The notes under the pieces are model-generated. The model saw only the letters and a list, made by a program, of their open reading frames with translations, was not told where the DNA came from and did no database searches. From Streptantibioticus_A sp037034305 (GTDB lineage: Bacteria > Actinomycetota > Actinomycetes > Streptomycetales > Streptomycetaceae), in NCBI GenBank assembly GCA_037034305.1, contig JBAGJY010000034.1, positions 1 through 64,000 of the forward strand: a DNA stretch of 64,000 nt, in the 5' to 3' direction. Positions 41,474-51,552 of this stretch are shown piece after piece. The translations under genes and the position numbers were made by a program. Position 1 is the stretch's first letter. Each line of letters starts with the position of its first letter.

Positions 41474-43288
41474 GTGACGTTCTGGCTGGCTCCCCGCAAG
41501 GTGCTGACGAAGGTGCCGCTGCGCCCCGGCGAGGGCGAGAAGTCCCATCTGACCAGCGTCGAGGGCCTGGCCGCGCTCTCCCTCGACGCGCTCAGCTCGG
41601 TGGCCTACGGCCCAGAGGCGATCGTGGTCGTCCTGGTCGCGGCCGGGACCGGCGCGCTGACCTCCACCCTGCCGGTCACCCTGGTCATCACCGGCCTGCT
41701 GGTGGTGCTCACCATCTCCTACTGCCAGGTGATCGCGGTCCACCCGGACGGCGGCGGAGCCTACGCGGTGGCCAAGAAGAACCTGGGAGCCAGGGCCAGC
41801 CTGCTCGCGGCGGCGAGCCTGGTGGTGGACTACGTGCTCACCGTGGCGGTCAGCCTCGCCGCGGGCGCGGGCAGCCTCGCCTCGGCCTTCCCGGTGCTCG
41901 CCCACCATCTGCTGGCCGTCTGCCTGATCGGCCTCGCCCTGCTCACCGCCGTGAACCTGCGCGGCATCGCGGAGAGCGCCCGGGTACTGATGCTGCCCAC
42001 GGTGCTCTTCGTCGTGACGATCCTCGGCATCGTCGTCGTCGGGCTGCTGCGCACCCACCCGGCCGCCACCGTGGGCACCCCGCAGACCGTGCACGTCTCC
42101 GAGGCCCTCGGCCTGCTCCTGCTGCTCAAGGCGTTCTCCTCCGGGTGCTCCGCGCTGACCGGAGTGGAGGCCATCGCCAACGGCGTACCGGTGTTCCGCG
42201 AGCCGCGCGTCAAACGCGCCCAGCACACCGAGCTGATGCTCGGCGCCCTGCTCGCCGTGATGCTCGTGGGCCTGTCGGTCCTGATCCGCCGCGACCACGT
42301 CGCACCACGCGGCGGGGTGACGGTACTGGCCCAACTCACCGCCGGCGCCTACGGAACCGGCTGGCCGTACTACGCCAGCAACCTCATCGTCACCCTGGCC
42401 CTGGCGCTGGCCGCGAACACCAGCTTCGGCGGACTGCCCGTGCTGATGAGCCTGCTGTCCCGCGACAACCGTCTGCCGCACATGTTCGGCCTGCGCGCCG
42501 AGCGCCCGGTGTACCGGTACGGGGTGGTGGCCCTGGCGCTGCTGGCCGCCGCGCTGCTGATCGCGGTGGACGGCAACACCCAGCGGCTGATCCCGCTGTT
42601 CGCCATCGGGGTGTTCATCGGCTTCACCATCAGCCAGACCGGCCTGGTACGGCACTGGGCCAGGCAGCGCCCGGACGGCTGGGTGCCGCGGGCGCTGGTC
42701 AACGGCACCGGCGCGGTGCTCACCGCGGTGGCGTGCCTGGTGCTGCTCACCACCAAGTTCCTGGCCGGGGCCTGGGTGGTGGTCATCGCGGTGCCGCTGA
42801 TGATGCTGCTGTTCACCCGAATCCAGCGCTACTACACGGTCGTGGGCGCCGAGCTCGAACTCGGCCGCGTTCCCGGCAGGCCGACCGGGGGCAGCAGCCT
42901 GGTCATCGTTCCGCTGGGGGAGGTCAGCAAGCTCGCGCAGGCCGCGATCAGCGCCGCCAGCGCGCTCGGCGACGAGGTCGTCGCGCTGGCCGTGCACGCC
43001 GACCCCGCCAGGTCCGAGGCCCTGCGCCACACCTGGAACGAGTGGAACCCGGGCGTGCCGCTCGACATCGTCGACAGCCCGCAGCACGCCCTGGTACAGC
43101 CCGTCGTCGACTACGTGCGGCGCGCCGCGCGCGACGGACGAACGGTGGCCGTGCTGATCCCACAGGTCGAACCCCGCCACCGGCGCTATGAGTTCCTGCA
43201 GAACCAGCGCGGCATCCTGCTGGCCACCGCGCTGCGCTACCGCACCGACGCGGTGGTGTGCATGCTCCCGTACCGGTTGAGCCTGTAG
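41474..43288 (+). CDS. kimA: KimA-like potassium importer (APC superfamily)
   Basis: A 604-residue membrane protein with about 12 helices and a C-terminal cytoplasmic universal-stress-protein-like domain (about 450-604, with SLVIVPLGEVSKLAQAAISAASALGDEVVALAVH). Helix 1 carries SLDALSSVAYGPEAI, the signature of the KimA/YdaO K+:H+ symporter group, which binds c-di-AMP at the C-terminal domain. This separates it from ordinary amino-acid permeases, although an amino-acid role cannot be excluded. The GTG at 41474 is chosen; a short GTCAGGTGAGGTCAGGTGA direct repeat precedes it. It diverges from pgmB. Confidence 0.85.
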   Translation: MTFWLAPRKVLTKVPLRPGEGEKSHLTSVEGLAALSLDALSSVAYGPEAIVVVLVAAGTGALTSTLPVTLVITGLLVVLTISYCQVIAVHPDGGGAYAVAKKNLGARASLLAAASLVVDYVLTVAVSLAAGAGSLASAFPVLAHHLLAVCLIGLALLTAVNLRGIAESARVLMLPTVLFVVTILGIVVVGLLRTHPAATVGTPQTVHVSEALGLLLLLKAFSSGCSALTGVEAIANGVPVFREPRVKRAQHTELMLGALLAVMLVGLSVLIRRDHVAPRGGVTVLAQLTAGAYGTGWPYYASNLIVTLALALAANTSFGGLPVLMSLLSRDNRLPHMFGLRAERPVYRYGVVALALLAAALLIAVDGNTQRLIPLFAIGVFIGFTISQTGLVRHWARQRPDGWVPRALVNGTGAVLTAVACLVLLTTKFLAGAWVVVIAVPLMMLLFTRIQRYYTVVGAELELGRVPGRPTGGSSLVIVPLGEVSKLAQAAISAASALGDEVVALAVHADPARSEALRHTWNEWNPGVPLDIVDSPQHALVQPVVDYVRRAARDGRTVAVLIPQVEPRHRRYEFLQNQRGILLATALRYRTDAVVCMLPYRLSL

Positions 43289-43291
43289 CGG

Positions 43292-44350
43292 CTACGGCGT
43301 CGGCGTGAGCCGCCCGACCAGCCAGTCGGCGGTGGACGGCAGCCAGTCCGCGCGGGCGTTGCCGAGCAGGTGGTCGCCGTGCGGTACCAGCCGGTACTCG
43401 CCCCCGGGGGCCTCACGGGCGAGGTCCTCGCTGTTCGTCACCCCCGGAATGCTGTCCCGGCCGCCGTCGACGACCCGCAACGGGCTGACGATCCGCCCGG
43501 CCACCCCGCGCAGGTCGACCCGGGCACTGAACTCCCGCGCCCGGCCCAGCCCCCCGCAACGCTGCGCCAGGGTCTCGACGACGTACGGATTCAACTCGTC
43601 CCAGTCGATCCGGTACGGTCCGCTGACCGTCGCCGTGGCCCGAACCCGCGGCTCGTACGCGGCGCTGACGGCGGCGTAGAACCCGCCCATGCTGAGCCCG
43701 ATCACCCCGGTCCTCGCGGCGTCGACCCCGGGGCGGCCCTCCAACGCGTCGATCACCCGGCCGATCACCCGGTGGTAGTCGGCCCGCGCGGTGGTCGTCC
43801 CGGCCAGTACGCCCTGGCCCGGACCGTCCATGGTGAACGTGGCGACGCCCCGGCGCAGCAGCGCCTCGGTCACCGCGTGGAACTCCTCCTTGCTGGAGTC
43901 GAGCCCGGGGACCACGACCACCACCGGCGGCCGGTCCGCCCCGGCCGGGCCGCGCAGCCACCCGGCGAACAGGCCGGGCTCCTCGATGCGTTCGGCCCGT
44001 GGATCCAGCAGGGACAGCGCCCTGCGCATCGCCTCGTCGGCCTCGGAGGCGGCCTGCGCGGCGGCGCCGCGGTCGGGATGCGGCAGCAGCACGGCGTAGT
44101 GGAACCAGCGGGCGGCGCTCCGGTACGCCTCGCCCGCCGACACCAGGTGGCCCAGGGCCTCGGCGCGCTCGCCCGCGGCGAGATGGCCGCGTCCGGCCGC
44201 ACGGAAGGCGTGCGGCCAGTCATGCAGGGTTTCCAGCCCGGCGGTGACCCGCTCGTACTCGAACGGATCCAGTCCGGCGCCGGTGGCCCGTGACCGGTTG
44301 ACCGCGATGAAGTCAGGCAGGATTCCGGGGAGTTGGAAGAAGGACGTCAC
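43292..44350 (-). CDS. FrsA/dihydropseudooxynicotine-hydrolase-like alpha/beta-hydrolase
   Basis: A 352-residue cytosolic alpha/beta-hydrolase with an extra N-terminal helical domain (residues 1-125), as in esterase FrsA and 2,6-dihydropseudooxynicotine hydrolase. The core shows VVVVPGLDSSKEEFHAV (near residue 145), the nucleophile in VIGLSMGGFYAA (near 218), the Asp in VVDGGRDSIPG and the His in VPHGDHLLGNA. Substrate unknown. It converges on kimA with 3 bp between stop codons. Upstream lies the relic of an oxidoreductase gene. Confidence 0.87.
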   Translation of the reverse strand: MTSFFQLPGILPDFIAVNRSRATGAGLDPFEYERVTAGLETLHDWPHAFRAAGRGHLAAGERAEALGHLVSAGEAYRSAARWFHYAVLLPHPDRGAAAQAASEADEAMRRALSLLDPRAERIEEPGLFAGWLRGPAGADRPPVVVVVPGLDSSKEEFHAVTEALLRRGVATFTMDGPGQGVLAGTTTARADYHRVIGRVIDALEGRPGVDAARTGVIGLSMGGFYAAVSAAYEPRVRATATVSGPYRIDWDELNPYVVETLAQRCGGLGRAREFSARVDLRGVAGRIVSPLRVVDGGRDSIPGVTNSEDLAREAPGGEYRLVPHGDHLLGNARADWLPSTADWLVGRLTPTP

Positions 44351-44395
44351 GGTTTCGCTCTCACTCTTGTTGCCAGAGGGTGTGAAGGGGGGATG

Positions 44396-44754
44396 TCACG
44401 CCACGGTGAGCACGGCCTTGCCGCGCACCCGGCGGTCGCGCAGATCGGTGAGCGTGCTGGCGGTGTCCGCCCAGTCGGCGACCCGGCCGATCTCGGGATG
44501 CAGCCTGCCCGCGGCGACCAGGCGGACCAGCGCCGCCAGGTCGGTGCTGTACGGGGTGTCGCAGTCCACGTAGTGGAAGTGCCGCAGCGTGGCCGACTCG
44601 GGGCCGGTGAAGAAGTCGAAGAAGTCCAGCGTCACCGGCTGACGGCTGGCCTGCCCGAACCAGACCAGGGTGCCGCGCCGGGCCAACCTGGCCAGTGCCA
44701 GGGGGAGTTGGTCGCCGCCGGTCACCGCGCCCGGTCGGCACGAACGCCTTCATC
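44396..44754 (-). pseudogene. Internally deleted zinc-type MDR oxidoreductase
   Basis: MKAFVPTG at 44754 is the usual start of a quinone-oxidoreductase-like medium-chain dehydrogenase. After a few codons and a frame change the sequence continues with TGGDQLPLALARLARRGTLV and SATLRHFHYVD, the C-terminal cofactor-domain wording of the same family, to a normal stop at 44396. About 200 middle residues are missing. The 109-residue C-terminal frame is open but lacks a catalytic domain, so I treat the locus as a deletion relic. Confidence 0.7.
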
Positions 44755-45018
44755 GCAGTCCGCCTTTCGTCGCATGCCTGCTGTTGCCGCGCCCAGCAAA
44801 CTCCGCAGCCGACCCGCCGGTCCAACAACCGTTCGGACACTTCGACAACCGTTGGTTGTCGGGGTCGAGACGCGGGGCACCTCTGGATGCCGCACCTCCT
44901 TGGAATCTCGGAGGTACCGGCCTGGTGACCCGACCGGTGCCGAATCGGTGCTGGGGTCGGCACGACACGGGGAGATCTCTGATGCCGGGATGGTGCCGAG
45001 GCCGCTTAGGCTGCTGCC

Positions 45019-45288
45019 ATGGGTCTACAGATGGCGTGGGGGTGGGAGGCGGACGGGCTGGCCGCGGACGAGTTCGCCACCGTCGAGGACGCGATCACCT
45101 CGCTCGCCGCCAGTGTCCGATGGGCCACCGCGCGGTACGGCTCCGAGGAGCAGTCCAGGATGCTGCGGCTGTGTGTGGAACCCGTGCAGGCACGGATGCG
45201 CACCGAGGGCGTTCAGGCTCTCGCTGAGGGCCGGGAGTGGCGGGGCGAGTGCGGTGGGCTGTTCGTGAGGCTCACACCGCAACCGTGA
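45019..45288 (+). CDS. Small hypothetical protein
   Basis: An 89-residue acidic protein with normal high-GC codon usage and no recognised family. It is mainly predicted helical (DEFATVEDAITSLAASVRWATARYG, then SRMLRLCVEPVQARMRTEGVQAL). The ribosome-binding site is weak. It lies alone between the oxidoreductase relic and the nar promoter region. It may be real or chance. Confidence 0.45.
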   Translation: MGLQMAWGWEADGLAADEFATVEDAITSLAASVRWATARYGSEEQSRMLRLCVEPVQARMRTEGVQALAEGREWRGECGGLFVRLTPQP

Positions 45289-45428
45289 ACGCCGCCACCG
45301 TCCACCTCGGCGAGTGCCTGTCGGTGCGGAGCCGCGTGAGTCGCTGACCCGCAACACGCGGTCGAACAGGGGCTCAGCGCGTCCTGGCCGGGAAGCGGCG
45401 CTCGAACGAACCTTGAATGCCGTGCACA

Positions 45429-45449
45429 AGTATTGCAAAGTGCAAGAAA
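45429..45449. promoter_or_regulatory. MarR-type operator, site 1 (narG)
   Basis: AGTATTGCA-AAG-TGCAAGAAA: the left half matches the 9-base consensus exactly and the right half matches its first five bases. It overlaps the predicted -35 box of the nar operon, so binding would repress transcription. Confidence 0.6.
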
Positions 45450-45462
45450 AGGTAGGTATAGA
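45433..45462 (+). promoter_or_regulatory. Predicted promoter of narGHJI
   Basis: TTGCAA (45433-45438) and TATAGA (45457-45462) with an 18-bp spacer, close to the primary sigma consensus. It is about 150 bp upstream of the narG start and within the only AT-rich part of the region. Confidence 0.5.
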
Positions 45463-45610
45463 CCTATCCAACTCTCCGGAATCAACTCCACACGGACAGT
45501 GGCGGCGCGTGATGCTGGGGCGGAATCGACCGGCGTCCCGCGCCGCGGCTCGTCTTCGGGCGGGTGCCACGGGGCGAGACGGGCCGGGCGTGCGGAAGGA
45601 GTTGGATCCG

Positions 45611-48600
45611 GTGCGACAAAGGGCGCGTGCCACCGCGGAACGGGCCGCCGCAGCGGCGACCGAGCGGCTGCTGAAGGCCGGTCGGATACTGCGGCGGACG
45701 GCCACCACACCGGATCTGCGTGCCGTCTACCGCACCGACCAGAGCGTCAACGACTCGCCGTACCGGGAGCGTTGGGCGCACGACAAGGTCGTACGCTCCA
45801 CGCACGGGGTGAACTGCACGGGGTCGTGCTCCTGGAAGGTGTACGTCAAGGACGGCCTGATCACCTGGGAGACACAGCAGACCGACTACCCGTCGGTCGG
45901 CCCGGACCGGCCGGAGTACGAACCGCGCGGCTGCCCGAGAGGTGCCTCCTTCTCCTGGTACACCTACTCCCCGACGCGGGTGCGCTATCCGTACGCGCGC
46001 GGTGTGCTGGTGGAGACGTACCGGGAGGCCAGGCAGCGGCTGGGGGACCCGGTCGCTGCCTGGGCGGACCTCACCGCCGATCCGGTCCGACGCGAGCGCT
46101 ACCAGTCGGCGCGCGGCAAGGGCGGCCTGGTGCGCATCGGCTGGGACGAGGCGCTGGAGATCGCCGCCGCCGCGCACGTGCACACCATCGCGGAGTACGG
46201 CCCTGACCGGGTCGCGGGATTCTCGCCGATCCCGGCGATGTCGATGGCCTCGCACGCGGTGGGCGCCCGGTTCATGTCGCTGATCGGCGCGCCGATGCTG
46301 TCGTTCTACGACTGGTACGCGGATCTGCCGATCGCCTCACCCCAGGTGTTCGGCGACCAGACCGACGTGCCGGAGTCCGGGGACTGGTGGGACGCGGCGT
46401 ACCTGGTGCTGTGGGGTTCCAACGTACCGGTGACCCGAACGCCCGACGCGCACTGGATGGCCGAGGCCCGCTACCGCGGACAGAAGGTGGTGGTGGTCTC
46501 CCCGGACTACGCGGACGCCACCAAGTTCGCCGACCTCTGGCTGCATCCCCATCCCGGCACCGACGGCGCCCTGGCCATGGCGATGGGACAGGTGATCCTG
46601 AAGGAGTTCTTCGTCGAGCGGCGCGTCCCGTACTTCGCCGACTACGTCAAGCGCTTCACCGACCTGCCCTTCCTGGTCGCCCTGGAACCGCACGGCGACG
46701 GCGGCTACACGGCGGGGAAGTTCGTGACGGCCGCGGACCTCGGCCTCGCCGCGCGGGAGGACGAGGAGTCGGCGCGCTGGAAGCCGGTTCTGGTGGACTC
46801 CCTGTCCGGGCGCGTGGTGGCGCCGAACGGCACCCTCGCGGAGCGGTGGGGCAAGAGCGGCGAAGGCCGGTGGAACCTCGAACTGGGCGACGTCGACCCG
46901 CAGTTGACCTTCCACCGTCCCGAGGGCGGGAACACGGTGGAGGTGCTGCTGCCACGGTTCGACGAACCGCGCGGCGTCATCCGGCGGGCCGTGCCGGTAC
47001 GCGAGTTCGGCGGGCGGCCGGTGACGACCGTCTTCGACCTGCTGCTCACCCAGTACGGCGTGCGGCGCCCCGGTCTGGCGGGGGAGTGGCCCACCGGATA
47101 CGACGACGCGACCCAGCCGTACACCCCGGCCTGGCAGGAAGGCGTCACCTCGGTCCCGGCCGGTCAAGCGGTCCGCGTCGCCAGGGAGTTCGCGCGGACC
47201 GCCGCGAGCTCGCGGGGCCGGGCCATGATCGTGATGGGGGCCGGAACCAACCACTGGTTCCATTCCGACACGATCTACCGCGCCTTCCTCTCGCTGCTCC
47301 TGCTCACCGGCTGCCAAGGCGTCAACGGAGGCGGCTGGGCACACTACGTGGGCCAGGAGAAGGTCCGCCCTCTCACCGGATGGCAGCAGCTTTCGACCGC
47401 GGCGGACTGGGTACGTCCGTCCCGGCAGATGGCCGCAACACCGTACTGGTACCTGCACACCGACCAGTGGCGCTACGAGCGCTTCGGAGCCGACGCGCTG
47501 GCCTCGCCGGTGCACCGCGGCCTGTTCGCGGGCCGCCATACCGCCGACCTGGTCGCGCAGTCCGCCCGGCTGGGATGGATGCCGTCGTACCCCACGTTCG
47601 CCACCAACCCGCTCGCCCTGGGGCGGCGGGTGCACGACAGCGGGCTCGACCCCGGCGAGTGGGTGTCGCGGGAACTCGCCGCGAACCGCCTGGAGTTCGC
47701 GTGCGAGGATCCGGACGCACCGGCGAACTGGCCCCGGGTGCTCACCGTCTGGCGGGCGAACCTCATCGGGTCCTCCGCCAAGGGCAACGAGTACTTCCTG
47801 CGCCATCTGCTGGGCGCCAGCGACAACGCCAGCGCCGAGGAGGCGCCACCGCGGGCCCGACCCCGCGACCTGACCTGGCACACCGACGCGCCGCGCGGAA
47901 AGCTCGACCTGCTGCTCGCCCTCGACTTCCGCATGACCTCCACAACGCTCTTCGCCGACCTGGTGCTACCGGCCGCCACCTGGTACGAGAAGCACGACCT
48001 GTCGAGTACGGACATGCATCCGTACGTGCACGCCTTCTCCGCCGCCATCGACCCACCGTGGCAGGCGCGCACCGATTTCGAGATCTTCCACGGCCTGGCG
48101 GCCAAGCTCGCCGAACTCGCCCGGGACGCCTCGAGACGGCGTACGACCTGGTGGCCACCGCGCTCCAGCACGACACCCCGGGCGAGCTGGCCCAGCCCGG
48201 CGGCGTCACGCCGGACTGGCGGGACGGCCGGGCGGCCGTGCCCAACCGGAACCTGCCGGTGTGCACGCTGGTCGAGCGGGACTACACCGCGATCGCCGAC
48301 CAACTCGCCACCTTCGGGCCGCTGGCCGAGCGCGACGGCATGACGGTCAAGGGCGTCACCGTGCGGCCCGAAGCCGAGAGCCGCTGGCTGGCCGAACGGT
48401 GCGGTACCTCCCGTGGTGGACCGGCGCGGGGCCGTCCGCTGCTGGACACCGACGTGAAACTGTGCGAGGCGATCCTCGCGCTGTCCGGCACCACCAACGG
48501 CCGCCTCGCGGCCGAGGGCTTGCGGCGGCTGGCCGACCGCTGCGGACCGGACAGCGCACTGCACTCACTGGCGGACTCGGTGGCCGAACGACGTGTGGTG

Positions 48601-49311
48601 TTCTCCGACACCCAGGACCGGCCGGTCCAGGTCGGCACCAGCTTCGAGTGGTCCGGCAAGGAGGCGGTCGACCGCCGCTACTCGCCGTTCACCATCAACA
48701 CCGAGCACAACAAGCCCTGGCACACCCTCACCGGCCGCCAGCACTTCTACCTCGACCACGAGTGGATGGCCGAACTCGGCGAGCAACTCCCCGTCTACCG
48801 GCCGCCGCTGGACCTCGCGGCCCTCGGCGAGAGCGGCGACGGCGGCCAGGGGCTGGCGGTGACCGTCCGCTTCGTCACCCCGCACTCGAAGTGGTCGATC
48901 CACTCCGAGTACCAGGAGAACCTCCTGATGCAGACCCTGGCCCGCGGCGGTCCGGTGATCTGGCTGAGCGTCGAGGACGCGGCGGCGATCGGCGCCGCGG
49001 ACAACGACTGGATCGAGGCGGTCAACGTCAACGGCGTCGTCGTGGCACGCGCCATCGTCTCGCACCGGATGCCCGCCGGGACCGTGTTCATGTACCACGT
49101 GCAGGAGCGCCTGGTGAACGTTCCCAGGTCCGAGGCCACCGGCCGTCGTGGCGGCGTGCACAACTCGCTCACCAGACTCCTGATCAAACCGACCCACCTC
49201 GTCGGCGGCTACGGCCAGTTGAGCTTCTCGCCCAACTACTACGGCCCCACCGGAAACCAGCGCGACGCGGTGACCGTCATCCGCCGCCGCTCACAGAACG
49301 TGGAGTACTGA
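45611..49311 (+). pseudogene. narG: Nitrate reductase alpha subunit, frameshifted
   Basis: Catalytic Mo-bisMGD subunit of membrane-bound respiratory nitrate reductase (nitrate to nitrite, cytoplasmic face). The GTG at 45611 has GGAAGGAG 9 bases upstream. The FS0 [4Fe-4S] site is H65, C69 and C73 (HGVNCTGSC) with a further Cys in RGCPRG. The sequence reads as normal NarG up to ELARD near 48126; the frame is then lost and continues in another frame with LETAYDLVATALQHDTPGEL to the stop at 49311. A single missing or extra base around 48118-48133 (next to CCCGGG) explains it. Everything else is full length, so sequencing error, fresh mutation or recoding are all possible. Confidence 0.93.
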
Positions 49312-49312
49312 C

Positions 49313-50935
49313 ATGGCCCGTGGCAACGCCCGGCCGGGCCGGGTCATGGCGCAGGTCGCCATGGTCATGAACCTGGACAAGTGCATCGGCTGCCACACGT
49401 GCTCGGTCACCTGCAAACAGACCTGGACCAACCGGTCGGGCACCGAGTACGTCTGGTTCAACAACGTCGAGACCCGCCCGGGGCAGGGCTACCCGCGCGG
49501 CTACGAGAACCAGGACAGATGGAGGGGCGGCTGGCAGCTCCGTCACGGCCGTCTCGTCCCGCGCACCGGCGGCCGCGCCCGCAGGTTGGCGACCCTCTTC
49601 GCCAACCCCGAACTGCCGTCGCTGGACGACTACTACCAGCCGTGGACCTACGAGTACGAGAACCTCACCACCGCTCCGCTCGGCGACGACGTGCCCACCG
49701 CCAGGCCGCGCTCACTGGTCGACGGCAGCGCCAGCGCGGTGACCTGGGGGCCCAACTGGGACGACGACCTCGGCGGCGGCCCGGAGCACATCGCCGGGGA
49801 CCCGGTGCTGGCCGCGATGAACGAACGCGTCCGGCTGGAGTACGAGCGGGCGTTCATGTTCTACCTGCCCAGGATCTGCGAGCACTGCCTGAACCCGTCG
49901 TGTGTCGCGGTGTGCCCGTCGGGCGCGCTGTACAAGCGCGTCGAGGACGGGATCGTACTGGTCGACCAGGACCGCTGCCGCGGCTGGCGGATGTGCGTGA
50001 GCGGATGCCCTTACAAGAAGGTCTACTTCAACCACCAGACCGGCAAGGCCGAGAAGTGCACCTTCTGCTATCCGCGCATCGAGGCCGGTGAACCCACCGT
50101 GTGCTCCGAGACCTGCGTCGGGCGGCTGCGTTACCTCGGGGTCATGCTCTACGACCCGGACCGGGTCGGCGCGGCCGCGTCCGTACCGGACGAGAAGGAC
50201 CTGTACGAGGCCCAGTTGGGGTGCTTCCTGGATCCCGACGACCCCGAAGTCGCCCAGGCCGCCGAGGAGTCGGGCATTCCGCATGACTGGCTCATCGCCG
50301 CCCGCCGGTCACCGGTCCACGCGCTGATCGCCAGGTACCGCGTGGCACTGCCGCTGCATCCGGAGTACCGCACCATGCCCATGGTCTGGTACGTCCCACC
50401 GCTGTCACCGGTGGTAGACGCCCTCAGCGGCACCGGCCACGACGGTGAGCAACCCGCCAACCTCTTCGGCGCCATCGACTCCCTGCGCATCCCACTGGAG
50501 TACCTCGCCGGTCTGCTCTGCGCGGGCGACACGGCACCGGTCGAAGCCGCCCTGTGCCGACTCGCGGCCATGCGCGCCCACATGCGCCGGGCCAACCTCG
50601 GCGAACCGTGCGATCCGGCGATCGCCCGCAGCGTCGGCCTCGACGAGGCGCGGATCGAGGGGATGTACCGCCTGCTGGCCCTGGCCAAGTATGAGGAGCG
50701 CTATGTCGTCCCCTCCGGCTACACCGGCGGCACACCGCCCGCGGGCGGCGGATGCAGCCTGGACGGCGACGGCGGGCCGGGCATGATGGCGGACCTCCCG
50801 GAAGCCTTCCACACGCCATTGGACCACCAGGAGCAGCGAGGCCACCACGGACTGCGAGGCCGGGTCAACCTCCTCAACTGGAACGGCCGCGGCAGGCCCG
50901 AAGGGCTCTTTCCGCACCGGAGGCAAGCCCGTTGA
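49313..50935 (+). CDS. narH: Nitrate reductase beta subunit
   Basis: Iron-sulfur electron-transfer subunit of NarGHI, 540 aa, passing electrons from NarI haems to NarG. Four cysteine clusters are present: CIGCHTCSVTC (near residue 23), CEHCLNPSCVAVC (near 189), CRGWRMCVSGC (near 222, with the Trp that marks the [3Fe-4S] cluster) and CTFCYPRIEAGEPTVCSETC (near 249). Length fits the family, with a longer C-terminal tail. It starts one base after the narG stop, so it is in the same operon. Confidence 0.96.
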   Translation: MARGNARPGRVMAQVAMVMNLDKCIGCHTCSVTCKQTWTNRSGTEYVWFNNVETRPGQGYPRGYENQDRWRGGWQLRHGRLVPRTGGRARRLATLFANPELPSLDDYYQPWTYEYENLTTAPLGDDVPTARPRSLVDGSASAVTWGPNWDDDLGGGPEHIAGDPVLAAMNERVRLEYERAFMFYLPRICEHCLNPSCVAVCPSGALYKRVEDGIVLVDQDRCRGWRMCVSGCPYKKVYFNHQTGKAEKCTFCYPRIEAGEPTVCSETCVGRLRYLGVMLYDPDRVGAAASVPDEKDLYEAQLGCFLDPDDPEVAQAAEESGIPHDWLIAARRSPVHALIARYRVALPLHPEYRTMPMVWYVPPLSPVVDALSGTGHDGEQPANLFGAIDSLRIPLEYLAGLLCAGDTAPVEAALCRLAAMRAHMRRANLGEPCDPAIARSVGLDEARIEGMYRLLALAKYEERYVVPSGYTGGTPPAGGGCSLDGDGGPGMMADLPEAFHTPLDHQEQRGHHGLRGRVNLLNWNGRGRPEGLFPHRRQAR

Positions 50936-51552
50936 TCCGCCCAGCGATCCACCAGTGCGCCTCCCTCCTGCTGACCTACCCCGACCACCACTGGCCCGAG
51001 CGGTTGCAGCTCGTCCGCACGGCGCTGCGGGACCTCGCCGGTGCGCAAGCGAAGTCGCTGTCCCGCTTCTGCGCCGGTGCGGCGGAGTCGCCGCCACTGG
51101 AGCTCGCCGCCGAGTACGTCGCCACCTTCGACCGCAGCCGCCGCCGGACCCTGCATCTGACCTACTACGCCGACGGAGACACCCGGCGCCGCGGCGAATC
51201 CCTCGCCCGGCTGAAGTCCGTCTACCGGCAGCACGGTTGGCAGCCGCCGATGGGCGAGCTGCCCGACTTCCTGCCAGCCGTCCTGGAGTTCGCCGCCCGC
51301 TGCCCGGAACCCGGCCAGCGGATCCTGGCGGCCCACCGCCCGGGACTGGAACTGCTGCTTCACGGGCTGGTCAGCCGCCGCTCCCGCTACGCGGACGTCG
51401 TGCGGGCCATCCACGGCACCCTGCCGCAGGCCACAGCCGCCGACCGCGAGGCCAGCCGTCAACTCGCCGATCAGCCAGCGCCCTTCGAGACCGTGGGCCT
51501 CGAACCCTTCGCCCGCCCAGCGGGACCGTCGCCGCAAGGAATCCGCCGGTGA
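50932..51552 (+). CDS. narJ: Nitrate reductase assembly chaperone NarJ
   Basis: Redox-enzyme maturation chaperone of about 206 aa that guides cofactor loading of NarG. The TTG at 50932 is the likely start: it overlaps the narH stop (TTGA) and has GGAGG 8 bases upstream; no ATG or GTG fits. Typical features are LLTYPDHHW near the N-terminus and the core EYVATFDRSRRRTLHLTYYADGDTRRRG (near residue 60), then LPDFLPAVLEFAA. The stop overlaps the narI start by 4 bp. Confidence 0.92.
   Translation: MIRPAIHQCASLLLTYPDHHWPERLQLVRTALRDLAGAQAKSLSRFCAGAAESPPLELAAEYVATFDRSRRRTLHLTYYADGDTRRRGESLARLKSVYRQHGWQPPMGELPDFLPAVLEFAARCPEPGQRILAAHRPGLELLLHGLVSRRSRYADVVRAIHGTLPQATAADREASRQLADQPAPFETVGLEPFARPAGPSPQGIRR

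Larger units (their letters stand above)
45289..45610. other. nar promoter and leader region
   Basis: Holds MarR-site 1 (45429-45449), the predicted promoter (45433-45462) and a second dyad TAGGT-ATAG-ACCTA (45453-45466) that overlaps the -10 box. The stretch 45415-45475 is sharply less GC-rich than its surroundings. The 3' end carries the GGAAGGAG ribosome-binding site of narG at 45594-45601. A plus-strand frame is open from 45314, but its residues before 45611 do not resemble NarG. Confidence 0.5.

Noticed and set aside
45314..45610. N-terminal extension of NarG by 99 codons
   Set aside because: The extension runs through the promoter and operator and does not resemble NarG. The GTG at 45611 has an excellent ribosome-binding site.
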